Shown piece by piece: positions 59,819 through 64,000 of a stretch of 64,000 nucleotides of DNA. The stretch covers positions 290,501 to 354,500 of the forward strand of contig JAVYIG010000167.1 in NCBI GenBank assembly GCA_035222895.1, written 5' to 3'. The translations under genes and the position numbers were made by a program. Source of the DNA: Strongylocentrotus droebachiensis. Lineage: Eukaryota > Echinodermata > Echinoidea > Camarodonta > Strongylocentrotidae. Each line of letters starts with the position of its first letter. Position 1 is the first letter of the stretch. The notes beneath the pieces are model-generated. The model was not told the origin of the DNA. It searched no databases and was given only the letters and a program-made list of their open reading frames with translations.

Positions 59819-60775
59819 ATGCCATCAAATTTTCAGAGCTCCCAACACTTTAAAGAGACTTTAATATTGATACAATCGATGGAATATTGCCGTTGCTAAG
59901 CGTAGATATGTCGGTTCTAAGACACTTATCGCCTGAGCAACCACCCCTCCCGGCCAATTACCAGCGGGCAAAAAAAAGAAAAGGACAATAACCCCCCGGA
60001 AAATCACCCATTAAGACCATAATCACCTCGAGGACTATTACCCCTGAAAGATTTGTATGCTCTTAATAAAACCTCCTTATTAGCAGGGTGGACTTCCCCT
60101 TTAATGAAGGGGAAGGGGTAATTTCAGGGGGGGGGTATTTGTCCTTGGTGGTGGTTGTCCTCGCGTGTCCTTGGAGGCGTATTTGTCCTAGGAGGTAATT
60201 TTAAGGGGGTAATTGTCCTAGTGGGGTAATAGTCCACGGGGGAAGGGGGTAATTGTCCTAGGGGGTGATTTTCAGGGGTCAAATTTTCGGAGCTCCAAAC
60301 ACCTTAGAGGGACTTTAATATTGATACGATCGATGAAATATTGCCGTTGCCAAACGTAGATATGGCTGTTCTAGGACAATTATCACCTGAGCAATTACCC
60401 CTCCCGGCCAATAACCAGCGAGAAAATTACCCCCCCCCCCCCCCCGAGGAAAATAACCCCCCCCCCTGAAAATCACCCGTAAGACCATAATCTCTCCGAT
60501 GAATATTACCCCTGAAAGATTGTTTTGCTCTTATTAAAACCACCTTATTATCAGGGTGGACTTCCCCTTTAATGAACGGGGGGGGGGGGGGGTGTAATTT
60601 CAGGGGGAATATATTTGTCCTCGGGGGTGGTTGTCCTCGCGTGTCTTTGTGGCGTATTTGTTCTAGGGGGTAATCGTCCTAGTGGGGTAAAAGTCCATGG
60701 GGGGAGGGGGGGGGGGGGGTAATTGTCCTAGGGGTTAATTTTCCGGGGGTAATATTCCAGGGGGTAATTGTCCTG
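59819..60775. repeat. tandem duplication of about 470 bases with GGTAATTGTCC fold-back arms
   Basis: The block starting CATCAAATTTTCAGAGCTCC near 59821 recurs near 60279. Each copy contains AATTACCCCTCCCGGCCAAT on one side and GGGGTAATTGTCCTAGGGG on the other, which are partly complementary, and the CAGGGTGGACTTCCCCTTTAA end found at 23450. Confidence 0.8.
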
Positions 60776-60779
60776 CAAC

Positions 60780-61560
60780 GAGATATGGCAAATATAGAGA
60801 AACATAAATGTGAGAAATGCGTATGATTCATTGGTCTATTTTCGAATATCAAGTTTCACTGTTTGTATATGCATGACTTTTTTACGAGTAACGTGTCACA
60901 TTTTGCACACCAATTAATACAAGTTGAGAAAGAAATAATACAATTTATTTCGTGGCGTACATCTGTATAACCGTAATAACAATGATAGCATATTGAAATT
61001 CCGTAGGTGCTGAATAAAAAAAAAAGCTTGTAAATCATAAGACCCCGCCCTATTGCACTACAAGTAGAACATTTGAAACACTGCTAGAGGCATACAGATT
61101 AAATTGAATCGAACTGTTGAATTGACAAGATTTGTTAATAACAAATCAAAGTCACCGCTCAAGCTGATGCATCTTGAATATACAAATATAAATGCAACAT
61201 ATAAAATATATGCAAATAGTATAATATACATAATGTAAACATAAATTTAAGACATTCAGTAGAGAAATTGATAAAAGGCGTAGAAAGAAGAAGAATAAGA
61301 AATAAAAGAAGAAAGAGGGAAATGTGGTTGACAGTAAAATAAGAGTGAACAGTTGATATGTTTATAAGAGCAGTGTTAAAATTCAGTAAACAAGTAAAAA
61401 TGTAGTAATGAAAACCGTTCCCGACCAGTGTAACATAATTATATATTTTTGTGATTAATAAAATAGGCTTGTTAATAAAGCTTTGAAATGATTTTTATTT
61501 ACAAAGTATAAAGAGACAGGCTGCTGCATTTATGACATATAAAAAATATTTGAAAGAGCA
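60780..61560. other. non-coding stretch, nothing recognised
   Basis: AT-rich sequence without supported exons or element ends. Confidence 0.4.
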
Positions 61561-61570
61561 ACATAAAGAG

Positions 61571-62460
61571 TAGACAAAATATATAAACGAAGTAAGAGAG
61601 AGGAAGAGAGTGAAAGAGAGGTACAGAGAGAGAGAGAGAGAGAGAGAGATAGGGGAGATATGTACAGAGAAAGAGAAAGATTGAGAGAGAGAGGTGGAGA
61701 GAAAGAGAGAGGTAGAGACAAAGAGAGTGGTAAAGACAAAGAGGGAGAGTGAGGTAGAGAAAAAAGTGAGAGAGGGAGAGAAGGAAAGAGAAAGAGGGGG
61801 AGAGAGAAATAAGTAGAGAGAAAGAGAGATAGTGAAAGAGAGAAAGAGAGAGAAGGAGATTGAGAGAGAAAAACATAGAAAGAGAGATATAAAGAGAGAG
61901 AGAGAGAGAGAGAGAGATAGGGGAGATATGTACAGAGAAAGAGAGAGATTGAGAGAGAGAGAGGTGGAGAGAAAGAGAGAGGTAGAGACAAAGAGAGTGG
62001 TAAAGACAAAGAGAGAGAGAGAGAGAGAGCCTAGGGAAAAATAGTGAAAGAGGGAGAGAAGGAAAAAGAAGGGGGGGAGAGAAAAATAAGTAGAGAGAAA
62101 GAGAGATAGTGAAAGAGAGAAAGAAAGAGAAGGAGATTGAGAGAGAAAAAACATAGAAAGAGAGAAATAAAGAGAGAGAGATAGGGGAGATATGTACAGA
62201 GAAAGAGAGAGATTGAGAGAGAGAGAGGTGGAGAGAAAGAGAGAGGTAGAGACAAAGAGAGTGGTAAAGACAAAGAGAGAGAGAGAGAGCCTAGGGAAAA
62301 AAGTGAAAGAGGGAGAGAAGGAAAAAGAAGGGGGGGAAGAAAAATAAGTAGAGAGAAAGAGAGATAGTGAAAGAGAGAAAGAGATAGAAGGAGATTGAGA
62401 GAGAAAAACATAGAGAGAGAGAAATAAAGAGAGAGAAAGAGAGAGAGAAAGGAAAGAGGG
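61571..62460. repeat. GA-rich satellite with a 266-base higher-order unit
   Basis: The landmark AGGGGAGATATGTACAGAGA occurs at about 61651, 61919 and 62183, spacing 268 and 264. Each unit holds the same ordered variants (GAGAGGTGGAGAGAAAG, AAGACAAAGAGAGAGAG, AAAAATAAGTAGAGAG). The open frames through it, mostly Ser-Leu on the minus strand, are not genes. Confidence 0.95.
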
Positions 62461-62817
62461 TGTGAGAGGTAAAAAGAAAGGCGATGAGGAGTTGGTGTTA
62501 ACAATTATCGTTAAATTATTCTACTTCAGTTTCAATTTCATTTTCATCATTGAAAAACGAATTCTGTTTAATAGGAAAATTTTCATACACAATTCATGGC
62601 ACATACATAAAACTTGCAACCCGATTTGCAAAATGAAAATAAAATAAACGGGTTTGTTATCTGTCCCATCGCTTGTTGAGATCATTTACTAGTTGTCGAA
62701 ATTTAGTCGTTCATGCACACTGAAAATGTTATTGTTTATATATACACTTACAACGGTATCCTATTGAAACACGTGTATTATATCTCACAAAGTAACATAA
62801 GGAATACTTAATGGAGC

Positions 62818-62989
62818 CTATCGGGGGGAACTTTTACGAGGTAGGGCTAAAGTTCACTTTTACTCACCGTTGAGGGCCGTAATACTGTTATCATGATACA
62901 ACATTGAAGGAAGTAGATCGTTGCCTTCCATTCTTGCATTCTATCCACTGGAATTGATTTCGTGTCACAAACAGCCAACGTAAAACAAT
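62818..62989 (+). promoter_or_regulatory. conserved promoter/5' leader of Ig receptor copy 2
   Basis: The paralogous counterpart of 38529-38701. Conservation ends soon upstream, which fits a promoter and leader under constraint or simply the duplication boundary. Confidence 0.5.
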
Positions 62990-63047
62990 ATGTCAACGAT
63001 TTACTACTCTGTGTTGTCTCTGATCTGCCTATTTTTCATCGGACCAG
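62990..63047 (+). CDS. signal-peptide exon of a second Ig receptor paralogue (partial gene)
   Basis: ATG at 62990 encodes MSTIYYSVLSLICLFFIGP and stops in phase 1 before GTGAGT, exactly as in the 38702 exon. Intron 1 is collinear with the first copy (for example GGTAGAATGCATTAGGTAAAG near 63433 and 39075) up to the window edge. The Ig exons would follow beyond 64000, so the product is inferred from the paralogue only. Confidence 0.75.
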
Positions 63048-63332
63048 GTGAGTAAATTAAAGCTGTAACAAGTTTGAGGAACTTGTGCGATTTGCGTTTG
63101 TCAATTTACATATTGCATTCCTATGCTGTTATCCAGGCTACCATTTGGTAAAAAATATTATGAAAGTCACTCCTGGCCGGCTAATCACCAAACCTAAATC
63201 AGGATCTATTATGATTCATTAGGCTTTGCTATTACGAGGTACAATTACAAACAATCACATAAAACAATAACACCGCCAAAAACATTATCCATGCACGAAT
63301 ATCCACATGACACATCGTTTTAAATGCACCAA

Positions 63333-63358
63333 TGTTGTTGTTGTTGTTGTTGTTGATG
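63333..63358. repeat. TTG microsatellite
   Basis: About seven TTG units in intron 1 of Ig receptor copy 2; the equivalent region of copy 1 has fewer. Confidence 0.8.
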
Positions 63359-64000
63359 CTGCTATAATTATTTTTAACGAGGTGAGCGGAATTGATATTA
63401 TACCCCCATCTTCCTCCAGCTTGATATATTCGGGTAGAATGCATTAGGTAAAGGCCTCCATGCGATGACTAAATTTTTCTACAAATGATATGCATATGCT
63501 ATCGTTGAAATAACTACATTACGAAGGGAAATGAAAGGATAATCGTTGCGTGGTTTAAATCAAAGTTTCCTTTTGGCAAAGGTTGGACAAATGTCTCCGC
63601 ACTGATTCCAACCCGGGTCCCTGGTGGAGAACGCCGCAATGCACTAGGCCATTGGCCCGAATCCATGGCCTAGTGGTAGCGTGGTTTCAGCCATTGAGGG
63701 GGTACTAGCGACAAATCGTAAGGGGAGGGGGTACTTAAAGTCTCCGCGGGGAATGAAATTCCAATGAGTAGGCCAGTAGGGAAATCTTTCTCAGCGTTGG
63801 TTGCCGCCCCTTCTCCCTATATATCTTCTTTCCTTTTTTTAAACTCTCTCCATCTCATTTTCATTTTTACCAGCATCCAAAATCCTAAACGCGACAGTTA
63901 ATCTGCTACGTATTATATTTGTATGGGCGAGAGAAATTCTATTGCTTTTTGATGGTGACATACTTACTGTTTTACCTATATGTGCTGTTAAACACCGAAA

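Noticed and set aside
61495..62504. Long Ser/Leu-rich open frames on the minus strand
   Set aside because: Translation of a GA satellite; low complexity in all frames, no start context or splice sites.

Overview
The window is animal nuclear DNA: AT-rich, intron-rich, with split genes using GT-AG introns and a very dense load of small terminal-inverted-repeat (TIR) elements, minisatellites, microsatellites and homopolymer G/C runs. The mixture of immunoglobulin receptor genes, CR1/L1-type LINE debris, and hAT- and TTAA-type miniature elements suggests a marine deuterostome, perhaps a sea urchin or other echinoderm. That identification is an inference; no single sequence proves it. No bacterial operons, rRNA, tRNA or CRISPR arrays were seen.

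Layout. (1) 0.7-7.0 kb, minus strand: the 5' part of an unrecognised gene, with a first coding exon at 6841-6976 and an 87-base phase-1 exon present three times in tandem (2743-2829, 1529-1615, 759-845); it would run off the left edge. (2) 7-24 kb: mostly repeats. They include a 1.7-kb hAT-like non-autonomous element with a perfect 8-base target duplication and an internal minisatellite, a 1.3-kb element with perfect 15-base TIRs, a 595-base near-perfect palindrome, a dead LINE, and a minisatellite split by a fold-back element. A probable first coding exon of another plus-strand gene lies at 15879-16061. (3) 24.06-33.64 kb, plus strand: a nine-exon gene whose splice phases all agree, encoding a predicted 629-residue protein. 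It has a disordered, nuclear-localisation-like N-terminus, a ParB/sulfiredoxin-like segment, and a C-terminal segment resembling the end of beta-class DNA adenine/cytosine methyltransferases with the SAM-binding loop lost. A 36-base minisatellite of about 50 copies begins right after its stop codon. (4) 38.7-58.0 kb, plus strand: a multi-exon gene for a type I membrane protein of about 486 residues with a signal peptide, three Ig domains, a threonine-rich stalk built from tandemly duplicated micro-exons, one membrane helix and a short tail. A possible alternative last exon at 47064-47116 would make a secreted form, but the same bases also form a long hairpin of pri-miRNA proportions. (5) 58.9-64 kb: relics of another copy of that gene, a 0.9-kb GA-rich satellite, then the promoter, signal-peptide exon and first intron of a second paralogue running off the right edge.

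The Ig gene is therefore part of a tandem family. Two LINE insertions in the first copy are absent from the second, so they post-date the duplication. Stalk exons have multiplied by local tandem duplication, giving scope for splice isoforms with different stalk lengths. The ParB-like gene is the most unusual content: the domain pairing is typical of prophage and bacterial proteins, but here it is split by eight introns.
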